From an uncultured Erysipelotrichaceae bacterium (GTDB taxonomy: Bacteria > Bacillota_I > Bacilli_A > RFN20 > CAG-826), in assembly GCA_947166565.1 (NCBI GenBank), contig CAMVEL010000002.1, positions 62,001 through 126,000 on the forward strand: 64,000 bases of DNA, read 5' to 3'. Under the pieces are notes generated by a model. That model was not told the origin of the DNA. It saw only the letters and a program-made list of their open reading frames with translations, and ran no database searches. Within the stretch, counting starts at the first letter, position 1, and each line of letters starts with the position of its first letter. A program made the translations under genes and the position numbers. Below, one piece after another: positions 52,737-60,892 of this stretch.

Positions 52737-54722
52737 CTACTTCCCGAGGACCATTTCCTCAATGAGTTTGGCGATATTGTCTTTGGTGAATCCGTATTCC
52801 CCAAGGACCATATCGACTTTTCCGGAAGCCCCGAACCTATCGACGCCGAAGTTATGCTTGGCGTATTTGGCCCATCCGAAGGTGCTTCCGCATTCGACGG
52901 ACATCCTCTTCTCGTAATCGCAAGAGAGGATGGAGGCCTTATATTCCTCGTCCTGGGCTTCGAAAAGTTCGAAGGAAGGCATGGAAATGACCTTGATGCG
53001 CGGGGCTAAAGTCTCGATTTCGTTCAAGGCATCGAGGACGAGGCGGACCTCGGAACCGGTCGCGATGACCTCGAATTCGGCGTCTTCCTTGCCAAAGACG
53101 AGATAAGCGCCCTTCTTGGCCTTATCGACATCGGAGGTATAAAGAAGAGGCAAGGCCTGACGGGACAAAACGAGGGCCGTCGGGGTCTTTTTGGATTCAA
53201 GGGCGACTTCGTATCCGGCGACGACTTCGTTGCCATCGGCGGGACGGAAGACGTTGAAATTGGGGATGGCGCGGAGCATCGCGAGTTGCTCGATCGGTTG
53301 ATGGGTGGGGCCATCTTCCCCAACCGCGAGAGAATCGTGGGTGAGGATATAAATGGATGGGAGCTCTTGCAAAGCGGCCATCCTGAGGGCCGGTTTCATG
53401 TAGTCGGCGAAGACGAAGAAGGCGGCGCAGTAAGCGACGATCCCCCCGTGGAGGAGGATACCGTTATTGATCGCGGCCATCGCGAATTCGCGAATGCCAT
53501 AACGCATGTCGCGTCCAGCCGTATTGGTCGAATCGAACCTTTCGATGCCCTTGACGTTGGTGTTGGTGCTGCCCGCGACATCGGCCGATCCACCAAGGGT
53601 GAATGGGAGGGAAGGAAGCAAGGCGGAAAGGTATTCTCCGCTAGTCTGACGGGAGGCTTTCTTGTAATCCGGGGCGAATTCGGGACGCGGAGGGAGATAA
53701 CCTTCGACTTTGCGGTCAAAGGCATCGCAAAGCTCCGCGAATTCCTTCTTATGGGTAAGGCGATAATCGCCGAGGAATTCCTCGTAATCATCGTAGGCTT
53801 TGTTGCCCCTGATGACGAAGGTCTTGCCGAAATACTCGTAGACCTCTCTTGGGATTTCAAATGGCGGATAGGAATATCCATATCTTTCTTTGGCGTAGGC
53901 GCCGTCTTCTTCTCCTAACGGGGAACCGTGGGTGACGTGGCTGCCTTCGTTTTTGGAGCCAAAGCCGATTTTGGAATGGACGATGATGACGGTCGGGAAG
54001 GCCTTCGATTGCTTGGCTTCTGCGATGGATGCGGAGATCCTATCGATATCCTCGCCGTCTTCGACCTCGAGGACGTTCCATTCGGCGGAGAGGAAACGGA
54101 GTTTGACGTTCTCGGTGAGGGAATCGCTGGTCGGACCATCGAGGGTCGCACCGTTTTCATCATAGAAAAGGATGAGCTTATTGAGGCGGAGGTGCCCAGC
54201 GAGGGAAATAGCTTCCTGGGAGATGCCTTCCTCAAGGCAGCCATCGCCGCAAAGGCAATAGGTATAATGGCCCATGAGCTTCTCGCCTTCGTCGTATCTT
54301 CCGCGGATACTGACTTCCGCAATCGCCATACCGACGGCTTGGGCGATACCCTGTCCTAAAGGACCGCCGGAAGAATCGACGCCAGCGGTGACGCCGACTT
54401 CGGGGTGGCCTGGGGTGCGGGAACCAAGCTGGCGGAAAGCCATAAGGTCCTCTTTGGAGACATCATAGCCCGTTACATGGAGCATTGTGTATAAAAGGGC
54501 AGAGGCGTGTCCGCTGGAGAAGACGAGCCTATCGCGGTTTATCCATTCTGGGCGGGAAGGATCGGCGACTAAATGATCGCGGTAGAGCGCGAGCATCGTC
54601 GGGGCGGCGTCAAGAGCCATGCCGGGGTGCCCGCTTTTTGCGCGGTTGGTGACATCGATGACGGTGGCCCTAATGGCGCCAAGAGCGAGTTTTTCCATTT
54701 CCTTCATTTCGTTCTTCTCCAT
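52737..54722 (-). CDS. tkt: Transketolase
   Basis: Transketolase moves two-carbon units in the pentose phosphate pathway, supplying ribose phosphate and linking to the deo genes. The ThDP enzyme has SGHPGMALDAAP, the GDGCLEEGISQEA cofactor motif, and in the pyrimidine domain DSLAVGEDGPTHQPIEQ with the catalytic Glu. Length 661 is normal. AAAAGGAG precedes ATG 54722. It leads the operon running to xseB. Confidence 0.96.
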   Translation of the reverse strand: MEKNEMKEMEKLALGAIRATVIDVTNRAKSGHPGMALDAAPTMLALYRDHLVADPSRPEWINRDRLVFSSGHASALLYTMLHVTGYDVSKEDLMAFRQLGSRTPGHPEVGVTAGVDSSGGPLGQGIAQAVGMAIAEVSIRGRYDEGEKLMGHYTYCLCGDGCLEEGISQEAISLAGHLRLNKLILFYDENGATLDGPTSDSLTENVKLRFLSAEWNVLEVEDGEDIDRISASIAEAKQSKAFPTVIIVHSKIGFGSKNEGSHVTHGSPLGEEDGAYAKERYGYSYPPFEIPREVYEYFGKTFVIRGNKAYDDYEEFLGDYRLTHKKEFAELCDAFDRKVEGYLPPRPEFAPDYKKASRQTSGEYLSALLPSLPFTLGGSADVAGSTNTNVKGIERFDSTNTAGRDMRYGIREFAMAAINNGILLHGGIVAYCAAFFVFADYMKPALRMAALQELPSIYILTHDSLAVGEDGPTHQPIEQLAMLRAIPNFNVFRPADGNEVVAGYEVALESKKTPTALVLSRQALPLLYTSDVDKAKKGAYLVFGKEDAEFEVIATGSEVRLVLDALNEIETLAPRIKVISMPSFELFEAQDEEYKASILSCDYEKRMSVECGSTFGWAKYAKHNFGVDRFGASGKVDMVLGEYGFTKDNIAKLIEEMVLGK

Positions 54723-54807
54723 TTTGATTCTCCTTTTCCTAAATTGTTTTTAGTAGTTTTATGGTGAATATTTAGTTAATGCTATCCTTTGGATAGAATT
54801 CTACTTC

Positions 54808-56538
54808 TTATTCTTCGGTCAACGCTATGCCAAGGACGTCGAGCTGATCTTTGTCTACGCTTTGGGGGGCTTTTGAGAGTGGATCGACCGCGGAGAGGTT
54901 CTTCGGGAAAGCGATGACGTCGCGGATATTGTCCGTGCCCGTCAGGATCATCGTTAACCTCTCTAAGCCAAAGGCCAAACCTCCATGAGGCGGGGCGCCA
55001 TAGGAGAAAGCATCGATGAACCAGCCGAATTTACGGCCGACTTCCTCGTCGCTTAAACCAAGGAGGTTGAAGATCTTCCATTGGACGTCATGGTCATAGA
55101 TACGAAGGGTTCCTCCTCCTGCCTCATAACCGTTGATGACGATATCGTAAGCGTAAGCGAGGACCGCTTCGGGGTCGCTATCAAGAAGAGGAAGATCCTC
55201 GTCGCGAGGACGCGTGAAGGGGTGATGTTCCGCGGTATAACGGTCTTCGCCTTCGACCTTATCGAACATCGGGAAATCGATGACCCAAAGCAAATCGAAA
55301 CGCTTTTCATCGATCAAATCGAGTTTTCTGCCAAGGAACAAACGCAAGGCCCCAAGCGCGTTATCGATATGGCGGCGTGAGGAAGAGGAAGCGAATAAGA
55401 GCATATCGCCTTCGTTCATCGATAGTCCTTCGATTAGCTTCTTGCCCTGCTCCTCGTTAAGGAATTTGGCGAAGGAACCGGCAAGCGCGCCGTTTTCGAC
55501 CTTGAGGGAAAGAACGCCTTTTAGTCCATATTTACGCATCTCGAGGGTGATTTCGTCGATGACTTTGCGGGATATATGGGCGGCTCCTCCTGGAACCACG
55601 ATGCCTTTGATGAAGGGATTGCCTTCAAATCCGGCGAAGCCGACGCCTTCCATATAGGAAGAGAGGTCATTAAGGAGCAATCCGAAACGGGTGTCCGGCT
55701 TGTCGCTGCCGTAATTATCCATGGCATCCCAGAATTTCATCCTCCTTAAGGGGAGGGCAATCTCCACTCCCGCGATTTCCTTGAAAATGCGATAGAGGAA
55801 GCCTTCCATAAGGGAGAGGACCTCATCTTGGCTCATGAAGCTCATCTCAAGGTCAAGCTGGGTGAATTCCGGTTGCCTATCCGCGCGTAAATCCTCGTCG
55901 CGGAAGCATTTGGCGACTTGGTAATACCTCTCAAAACCCGAAACCATCAAAAGCTGTTTCCATAATTGGGGGCTTTGGGGAAGGGCGTAGAAAGAGCCGT
56001 GTTTCAGCCTAGAGGGGACAAGATAGTCCCTCGCCCCCTCTGGGGAAGAGAGGTTAAGGATTGGGGTCTCGACCTCCAAGAAGCCCTTATCATCGAAATA
56101 ATCGCGGAAGATCTTGCAGATTTTGGCCCTGGCTTTGAGCTTGTTGAGCATGCAGGGACGGCGAAGGTCGAGATAACGCTGGGCGAGACGGGTGTCTTCG
56201 AGGGCGTCGGTCTTATCGGCGATTATGAATGGAGGGTTCTTCGCTTTGTTAAGGACCTCCATCTCCTTCAAGACGACCTCGACCTCTCCTGTTGGAAGGG
56301 AGGGGTTAGGCACTTCTTTTAACCTAACGACGCCTTTGATCGCGACGACGTATTCGTTCCTGACGTCAGGAAAATCGTCAGGATGGTCGGTCGTGAGTTG
56401 GATAATGCCGGTCGAATCGCGTAAATCGATAAATAGAAGGCTGCCGAGGTTGCGCCTATTGGCAACCCAGCCGGCAAGGCTCACTTCTTGTCCAGCATGT
56501 TCCTTACGGATGTTCCCGTTAAAAAATGTACGTTCCAT
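54808..56538 (-). CDS. aspS: Aspartyl-tRNA synthetase
   Basis: This class II enzyme charges tRNA-Asp. The 576-residue bacterial form has an N-terminal anticodon OB domain (GWVANRRNLGSLLFIDLRD), motif 2 (QPEFTQLDLEMSF), the GAD insertion and motif 3 (GGLAFGLERLTMILTG). The frame opens at 56568, but ATG 56538 is preferred because AAAGGA precedes it and MERTFF is the usual start. It follows hisS after 57 bases, with a hairpin but no T-box in between. Confidence 0.96.
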   Translation of the reverse strand: MERTFFNGNIRKEHAGQEVSLAGWVANRRNLGSLLFIDLRDSTGIIQLTTDHPDDFPDVRNEYVVAIKGVVRLKEVPNPSLPTGEVEVVLKEMEVLNKAKNPPFIIADKTDALEDTRLAQRYLDLRRPCMLNKLKARAKICKIFRDYFDDKGFLEVETPILNLSSPEGARDYLVPSRLKHGSFYALPQSPQLWKQLLMVSGFERYYQVAKCFRDEDLRADRQPEFTQLDLEMSFMSQDEVLSLMEGFLYRIFKEIAGVEIALPLRRMKFWDAMDNYGSDKPDTRFGLLLNDLSSYMEGVGFAGFEGNPFIKGIVVPGGAAHISRKVIDEITLEMRKYGLKGVLSLKVENGALAGSFAKFLNEEQGKKLIEGLSMNEGDMLLFASSSSRRHIDNALGALRLFLGRKLDLIDEKRFDLLWVIDFPMFDKVEGEDRYTAEHHPFTRPRDEDLPLLDSDPEAVLAYAYDIVINGYEAGGGTLRIYDHDVQWKIFNLLGLSDEEVGRKFGWFIDAFSYGAPPHGGLAFGLERLTMILTGTDNIRDVIAFPKNLSAVDPLSKAPQSVDKDQLDVLGIALTEE

Positions 56539-56561
56539 AAATTGTATCCTTTCAAATGATG

Positions 56562-56578
56562 GACCCATCCAATGGGTC
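56562..56578 (-). other. Hairpin between hisS and aspS
   Basis: GACCCAT (56562-56568) and ATGGGTC (56572-56578) form a perfect 7-bp stem with a CCA loop on the plus strand (TGG on the minus). No T run follows in the direction of transcription, so it is more likely a processing or pausing site than a terminator. Confidence 0.4.
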
Positions 56579-56595
56579 TTTATTTGACATTTATC

Positions 56596-58044
56596 TTAAT
56601 TGTCCCCGTCATCTTTGTGATGATGGCCGCAGCAGCAATGGCCCTCATGTCCTTCTTCGTGGTCATGGTGATGGCCGCAGCAATGTTCGCCATGTCCTTC
56701 TTCGTGGTCATGGTGATGGCCGCAGCAGCAATCGTCGCCTTCGCACTCGTCCCCGCAGCAACAGCCATCGTCGGAATCGATCGCGTTGAAGATGTCGTTG
56801 AGGGTGTGATCGAGGGTAGATAGATCCGCCTCGATTTGTTCCTCGCGGTCGAGGATCTTCACTTGGATCTTCCCGTTATTTATCTCGTCTTCGCCGAAGA
56901 TAAGGGCGACTTTGGCTTTCCTTCTGTTGGCTTTCTTGAATAAGGAGCCGAGTTTGGCCGCTTTATAAGGGGATTCGACCGAATACCCGAGGCCACGGAG
57001 CTGCTCGGAGAGGATATAGCCATGCTCTATAAGGTCTTCGCTTAGGGGCATGACATAGATATCGAGGCCTTTGTCGATGTTATCGAATAAGCCTTTGTCC
57101 TTCATAAGCGAATAGATGCGTTCGATCCCGAAGGCGAAGCCAACGCCGGAATCGACTTCGGCCTTGGCCCCGAAATTATGGAGCATGTTGTCATAATGGC
57201 CTCCGCCAAGAAGCGCGCCATATTCCTCCCCCGAGACCTCGAAGACGATGTGGCCATAATAATCGAGGCCGCGGACGAGGGTATCGTCGATTTCGTAATC
57301 GATGCCTTCGTCGGAAAGGATCGAGAGGGTCTTATAGAACCTATCCTCCGCCTCTTCCGAAAGGAAATCCTTGCTCTTTGGGGCGTTTTTGACGAGTTCT
57401 TGGTCCTCCTTCACCTTGCAATCGAGGATGCGGAGGGGATTCAGCTCGTAACGCGATTTGCAGTCATCGCACATATTCGGCAACAGGGGCTCAAAATATT
57501 TCTTGAGGGCCTCGCGATAGGCGTCGCGGGAAGCTTTGTCGCCAAGGGTGTTGACCTTGACCTTCAAACCCTTGAAACCAAGGTAATTGAGCACGCGCAT
57601 CGCAAGGGCGATCGTCTCCGCGTCGGCGTAGGCGTTATCGACCCCGATATTCTCGACGCCCGCTTGGATGAATTGACGGTATCTCCCAAGCTGTGGGCGT
57701 TCATAACGGAAGGCCGGACCGACATAATAAAGTTTCAATGGGGAATCGAAATTGAAGAGCATCTTGTTCTCAACGATGGCCCTAGCGACCCCCGCGGTGA
57801 TCTCGGGGCGGAGGGTCAATGACCTCTCCCCTTTGTCGAGGAAGGTGTACATTTCCTTCCTAACGACATCGCTCCCTTCGCCCGTCGAACGGCAGAAAAC
57901 CTCGGTATGTTCGAGAATTGGGGTCTCTATAGGCATATAGCCATAGAGCTCTGCAACGGCTTGGAAGACGTTTTTGATGTATTGATAGCACTTCGCTTCT
58001 TCAGCGTAGATATCGTGGGTTCCCTTAACGGCATTTAGACTCAT
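56596..58044 (-). CDS. hisS: Histidyl-tRNA synthetase with a Cys/His-rich C-terminal tail
   Basis: The first about 420 residues are a normal HisRS: VKGTHDIYAEEA, motif 1, motif 2 FRYERPQLGRYRQF, the histidine-specific RGLDYYGHIVFEV, motif 3 GFAFGIERIYSL and the anticodon domain. A 60-residue tail (423-482) follows with 12 Cys and 15 His, built from units of the type CCCGHHHDHEEGHGEH. Two units are encoded by a 45-base tandem repeat (56646-56735). Such a tail should bind zinc, nickel or copper; HisRS normally ends near 420-430 residues. AAGGAGG precedes ATG 58044. apt and dtd, often in this gene block, are absent. Confidence 0.93.
   Translation of the reverse strand: MSLNAVKGTHDIYAEEAKCYQYIKNVFQAVAELYGYMPIETPILEHTEVFCRSTGEGSDVVRKEMYTFLDKGERSLTLRPEITAGVARAIVENKMLFNFDSPLKLYYVGPAFRYERPQLGRYRQFIQAGVENIGVDNAYADAETIALAMRVLNYLGFKGLKVKVNTLGDKASRDAYREALKKYFEPLLPNMCDDCKSRYELNPLRILDCKVKEDQELVKNAPKSKDFLSEEAEDRFYKTLSILSDEGIDYEIDDTLVRGLDYYGHIVFEVSGEEYGALLGGGHYDNMLHNFGAKAEVDSGVGFAFGIERIYSLMKDKGLFDNIDKGLDIYVMPLSEDLIEHGYILSEQLRGLGYSVESPYKAAKLGSLFKKANRRKAKVALIFGEDEINNGKIQVKILDREEQIEADLSTLDHTLNDIFNAIDSDDGCCCGDECEGDDCCCGHHHDHEEGHGEHCCGHHHDHEEGHEGHCCCGHHHKDDGDN
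56646..56735 (-). repeat. 45-base tandem repeat encoding the HisRS tail
   Basis: Copies begin at 56646 and 56691; the first 37 bases are identical. The unit keeps the frame (15 codons) and encodes the Gly-His-His-His-Asp-His-Glu-Glu-Gly-His pattern, so copy number can change without a frameshift. Confidence 0.85.
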
Positions 58045-58073
58045 GGGAAATCCTCCTTTGTTTCGCGGTGAGT

Positions 58074-58104
58074 ATTATATTCTTCGGGAATTGCTTAAGC
58101 AATT
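58074..58104 (-). promoter_or_regulatory. hisS promoter overlapped by a 16-base palindrome
   Basis: On the minus strand TTGCTT (58097-58102), 17 bases, TATAAT (58074-58079). The -35 is inside the perfect palindrome AATTGCTTAAGCAATT (58089-58104), a good candidate operator. The rest of the gap up to relA is described under the copy B element, the short frame and the hairpins. Confidence 0.7.
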
Positions 58105-58184
58105 ACCTTGCATTTTTCCCTCCTCTCCCATCGATCAAAGACGAAAATGATGATTAGAGGAAACGAGGTAATCAGTAACTAGAA

Positions 58185-58277
58185 AAATAAATTCGATAAA
58201 ATCGAGTCTTTTTTGATTTATCAAAATATTTTTCAACAATCTGAGCCGAATTTCGGTTTTTTTCACTATTAGTAAGT
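58185..58277 (+). repeat. Upstream element shared with 15832-15915 (copy B)
   Basis: The core 58243-58277 matches 15881-15915 at 30 of 35 bases, including GAGCC, a T run and CACTATTAGT. It is followed directly by AGGAGG (58278-58283) and an ATG at 58292. In this copy CCGAATTTCGG before the T run can form a tiny stem, but copy A cannot, so a terminator is not the shared function. Confidence 0.6.
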
Positions 58278-58391
58278 AGGAGGTCATTTCCATGATTGAA
58301 AAGATCTGGAATGTATTTCCAACCCCCGTCAATCCGCGCGAAGCCCCTTGGGAAACGTACCCTAGGCGCGGGAGGAAAGGAGGAAGGCGGC

Positions 58392-58505
58392 GTGTCCAAA
58401 AGGCACCGGTCGAGGGAATTGGCCAAGGCGCTTGCGAAAGCGGCGCTAAGGATCCTGCTCGCGGCCCTCCTAATGTTAGGAACGCTGTTCCCCCATAGGT
58501 GGTAA
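58392..58505 (+). CDS. Possible 37-residue cationic single-helix peptide
   Basis: A GTG at 58392 has a near-ideal AAAGGAGG eight bases upstream. The product begins MSKRHRSRELAKALAKAAL and continues as a hydrophobic helix ending LFPHRW, a layout seen in small membrane or bacteriocin-like peptides. In the same frame the open stretch extends up to a TTG at 58296, so a longer form would carry a 32-residue leader ending in KEEGG right before this peptide, which is a possible C39 cut site. A competing frame from ATG 58292 (68 codons, closer to AGGAGG) has an unlikely composition. The coding status is uncertain. Confidence 0.35.
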   Translation: MSKRHRSRELAKALAKAALRILLAALLMLGTLFPHRW

Positions 58506-58532
58506 ATAAAAAGGTCGACCATTAGGCCGACC
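58506..58532 (-). terminator. relA terminator
   Basis: On the minus strand GGTCG and CGACC (58532-58528 and 58517-58513) pair around a 10-base loop, followed by TTTTTATTT. Confidence 0.7.
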
Positions 58533-58549
58533 AATAAACCCATCTAAAT

Positions 58550-58605
58550 AATACGCCAAGGACCGGACCCTTTCAAGGGGGCTATGGCCGGAGACCAGGC
58601 GTATT
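58550..58605. other. Long imperfect hairpin in the relA 3' region
   Basis: AATACGCC (58550-58557) pairs perfectly with GGCGTATT (58598-58605). Inside, GG/CC, CCGG/CCGG and CCC/GGG pairs stack with small internal loops up to a TTTCAA loop. It lies 13 bases after the relA stop. No known RNA family is recognised; it could be a small RNA or a 3'-UTR stabiliser. Confidence 0.5.
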
Positions 58606-58617
58606 GTTTTCCCTAAA

Positions 58618-60855
58618 TCAATGAATAACCCTAGAGACTGAATAAATGCCTTTAATGCCGAGTAAATCAGCGAAGCAATCGCTTAAAACCTTGGCATCAG
58701 GAACCAAAACGGTCATCCCGACGATGACGTTATGGGTCTCGGGGGTCGCATGGGCCTTCAAGTCGTTGCAACCGACGGATTTTGCGGAGATGGTCTGCAA
58801 GATTTCAGCGAGAAGATTCGGACGGTCGTTCGCGAATACCTCGATATCGACGGGATAGGTGCTTATTCCAAGATCCTCTTTCCAGTTCGCGTCGATCAAA
58901 CGGCGTTGCTCCCTAGCGACATTGGGGCAGGAGGCGCGATGGATCGTGATGCCCTTGCCTTTGGTGATATAGCCGACTATCGCATCCCCAGGAATTGGGG
59001 TGCAGCAATGCCCCAAGGTTATGGCCAAGGAATCCCCGGCCCCGCTAATCTCGACGGGGCATTTGTTATCGACGACCGGCTTAAGCTTCTTGACGGCTTT
59101 GGTGAAATCGAAGGTCGAGGCCTTCTTTTTGATCTTGAGGAAATCCAAAACCGCGCTTGGGGTGGGGTTTTTCCCAAACACCATCAAATAGAGGTCATCG
59201 GGTTCGGAGAAACGATATTCCGAACGGAGGTTAACCATGTTGGCATCGAGGATCTTCTCCGCTTCGGCTTCCTCGATGTCAGCGGCTTTGAAAGCCTCGA
59301 GAAGCATCAATTTGCCTTGGATGAGCCTTTCTTCCCTTTGGTCTTCGGCCTCCTTCTTCTGCAAGGCGCGACGGATATGGGCCTTCGCGGAGGAGGTTTT
59401 GGCGATTTCAAGCCAAGAGGAATTCGGGTGGGCGTTCTTGGAGGTGCGGATTTCGCAGACGTCGCCGGTTTTCAAAACCGTATTTAGGGGAACGCCCATG
59501 CCGTTAACGACGGCCCCGGTCGCGGAATCGCCGACCTTGGTATGGATTTTATAGGCGAAATCGAGCGTCGTGGCCCCCGCGGGCAAATCGATGACCTTAC
59601 CGTGAGGGGTGAAGACGTAGACGTTCGCGTAGAAGATGTCGTTGGTGAGGTCCTTCATGTATTCCTTCGCGTCTTCCGCATCATCGCTCATCGCGACGAA
59701 ATCGCGGAACCAGTGGAGACGGTCCTCAATCTCCTTCTGCTCGGCCTTCGCCGAATAATGTCCGCCTTCCTTATAACGCCAATGGGCGGCGACGCCGGTC
59801 TCGGCGATTCTATCCATCTCCTCCGTCCTTATCTGGACTTCATACGTTTGGGAATCGCCAGCCAAAACGGAGGTATGGATCGATTGGTACATGTTGGGCT
59901 TGGGGGTAGCTATGTAATCCTTGAATCTCTCTGGGATAGGGGAGAACAAAGAATGGATGATACCGAAGATCTCATAACAGTTGATAACCGTTTTGGTGAT
60001 GATTCTAATCGCCAAAACATCATATATTTGTTCGAACTTATAGTCTTTCCGATACATTTTCTTATATATCGAATAGATCGATTTGACACGCGACTCCAAA
60101 CGGAAGGGGATGCCCTGTTCGTAAAGGGTGTCCGCGACCTTTTTCTTGAAGGCTTCAAGCGAGCCTTTGGTGTTCTCGCATTTCTCGTCGAGGAGGGCTT
60201 TGATCTTCTGGTATTTCTCGGGTTCGAGGTATTTCAAAGAGAGGTCCTCGAGCTCGCTTTGGATGTTATATAGGCCAAGGCGATGGGCTATGGGAGTGAA
60301 GACATCAAGGGTTTCCCTCGATAGGGCTTTCTGCCTTTCGGGGGAGAGGGAGGAAAGGGTCCTAAGGTTATGGAGTCTATCCGCGAGTTTAATGAGGATG
60401 ACCCTGACGTCTTTAGCCATCCCTAGGAATATCTTACGATGATCCTCCGCCTCAAAATCTTCTTCCGTCTTATGGGAGAGCTTCATGCGTTGGATCTTGG
60501 TAAGCGAATCGACGAGGAATGATACTTCCTCCCCGAATTCGCGGGAAATGTCCTCATTGGTCGCCTCGGTATCCTCGACGACATCATGGAGCAAGGCGGC
60601 CGCGATGGTCGCTGGGCCCGCCTGCAAAGAAGCGATGATATAGGCGACCTCGACCGGATGATGGATATAGGGCTCGCCCGATTTGCGGAATTGGCCTTCG
60701 TGGAGCTTCTTGGCGAAAAGGTAGGCCTTCTCGATCATCTTCCGATCGGCTTCGTTGGTGATATATGGATAAAAAAGGTCCTTGAGATCAAGGTAATCAT
60801 GGCTTTTGTTGCCAAGGTCATCGGTGACTCTCGCCAATGATTTGTCCTTTTCCAT
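58618..60855 (-). CDS. relA: Bifunctional (p)ppGpp synthetase/hydrolase
   Basis: This Rel protein makes and degrades (p)ppGpp in the stringent response. It has an intact HD hydrolase site (AALLHDVVEDTEATN, RLHNLRTL), a synthetase domain with YEVQIRTEEMDRIAETGVAAHWRYK, a TGS domain (VYVFTPHGKVIDLPAGATTLDFAY), a conserved Cys-containing segment (GHCCTPIPGD) and a C-terminal ACT domain. Length 745 is normal. AAGGAAGGG precedes ATG 60855. It is followed by its own terminator, so hisS is separately promoted. Confidence 0.96.
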   Translation of the reverse strand: MEKDKSLARVTDDLGNKSHDYLDLKDLFYPYITNEADRKMIEKAYLFAKKLHEGQFRKSGEPYIHHPVEVAYIIASLQAGPATIAAALLHDVVEDTEATNEDISREFGEEVSFLVDSLTKIQRMKLSHKTEEDFEAEDHRKIFLGMAKDVRVILIKLADRLHNLRTLSSLSPERQKALSRETLDVFTPIAHRLGLYNIQSELEDLSLKYLEPEKYQKIKALLDEKCENTKGSLEAFKKKVADTLYEQGIPFRLESRVKSIYSIYKKMYRKDYKFEQIYDVLAIRIITKTVINCYEIFGIIHSLFSPIPERFKDYIATPKPNMYQSIHTSVLAGDSQTYEVQIRTEEMDRIAETGVAAHWRYKEGGHYSAKAEQKEIEDRLHWFRDFVAMSDDAEDAKEYMKDLTNDIFYANVYVFTPHGKVIDLPAGATTLDFAYKIHTKVGDSATGAVVNGMGVPLNTVLKTGDVCEIRTSKNAHPNSSWLEIAKTSSAKAHIRRALQKKEAEDQREERLIQGKLMLLEAFKAADIEEAEAEKILDANMVNLRSEYRFSEPDDLYLMVFGKNPTPSAVLDFLKIKKKASTFDFTKAVKKLKPVVDNKCPVEISGAGDSLAITLGHCCTPIPGDAIVGYITKGKGITIHRASCPNVAREQRRLIDANWKEDLGISTYPVDIEVFANDRPNLLAEILQTISAKSVGCNDLKAHATPETHNVIVGMTVLVPDAKVLSDCFADLLGIKGIYSVSRVIH

Positions 60856-60892
60856 AAATCGTTTCCCTTCCTTATATATTATATAATATAGG

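Noticed and set aside
56572-56823. Plus-strand frame that looks like a membrane protein (repeated Phe-Phe-Val-Val-Met-Val-Met-Ala-Ala)
   Set aside because: It is the reverse complement of the Cys/His codons of the HisRS tail; His and Cys codons read as hydrophobic residues on the other strand. There is no ribosome-binding site.
58292-58498. 68-codon frame as the main product of the copy B locus
   Set aside because: It has a good ribosome-binding site, but its composition (runs of Arg, Gly, Pro) is unlike the window's proteins; the alternative frame gives a more credible peptide. Kept only as an alternative.
58550-58605. 5S rRNA or SRP RNA fragment
   Set aside because: The minus strand recalls the start of 5S (GCCTGG..CCGGCCATAGC), but the element is only 56 bases and closes on itself; the SRP GGAAGGAAGCAG signature is absent.
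58045-58617. T-box leader for hisS-aspS
   Set aside because: No TGGNACCGCG-type T-box sequence or specifier structure; the hisS promoter is too close to the gene.
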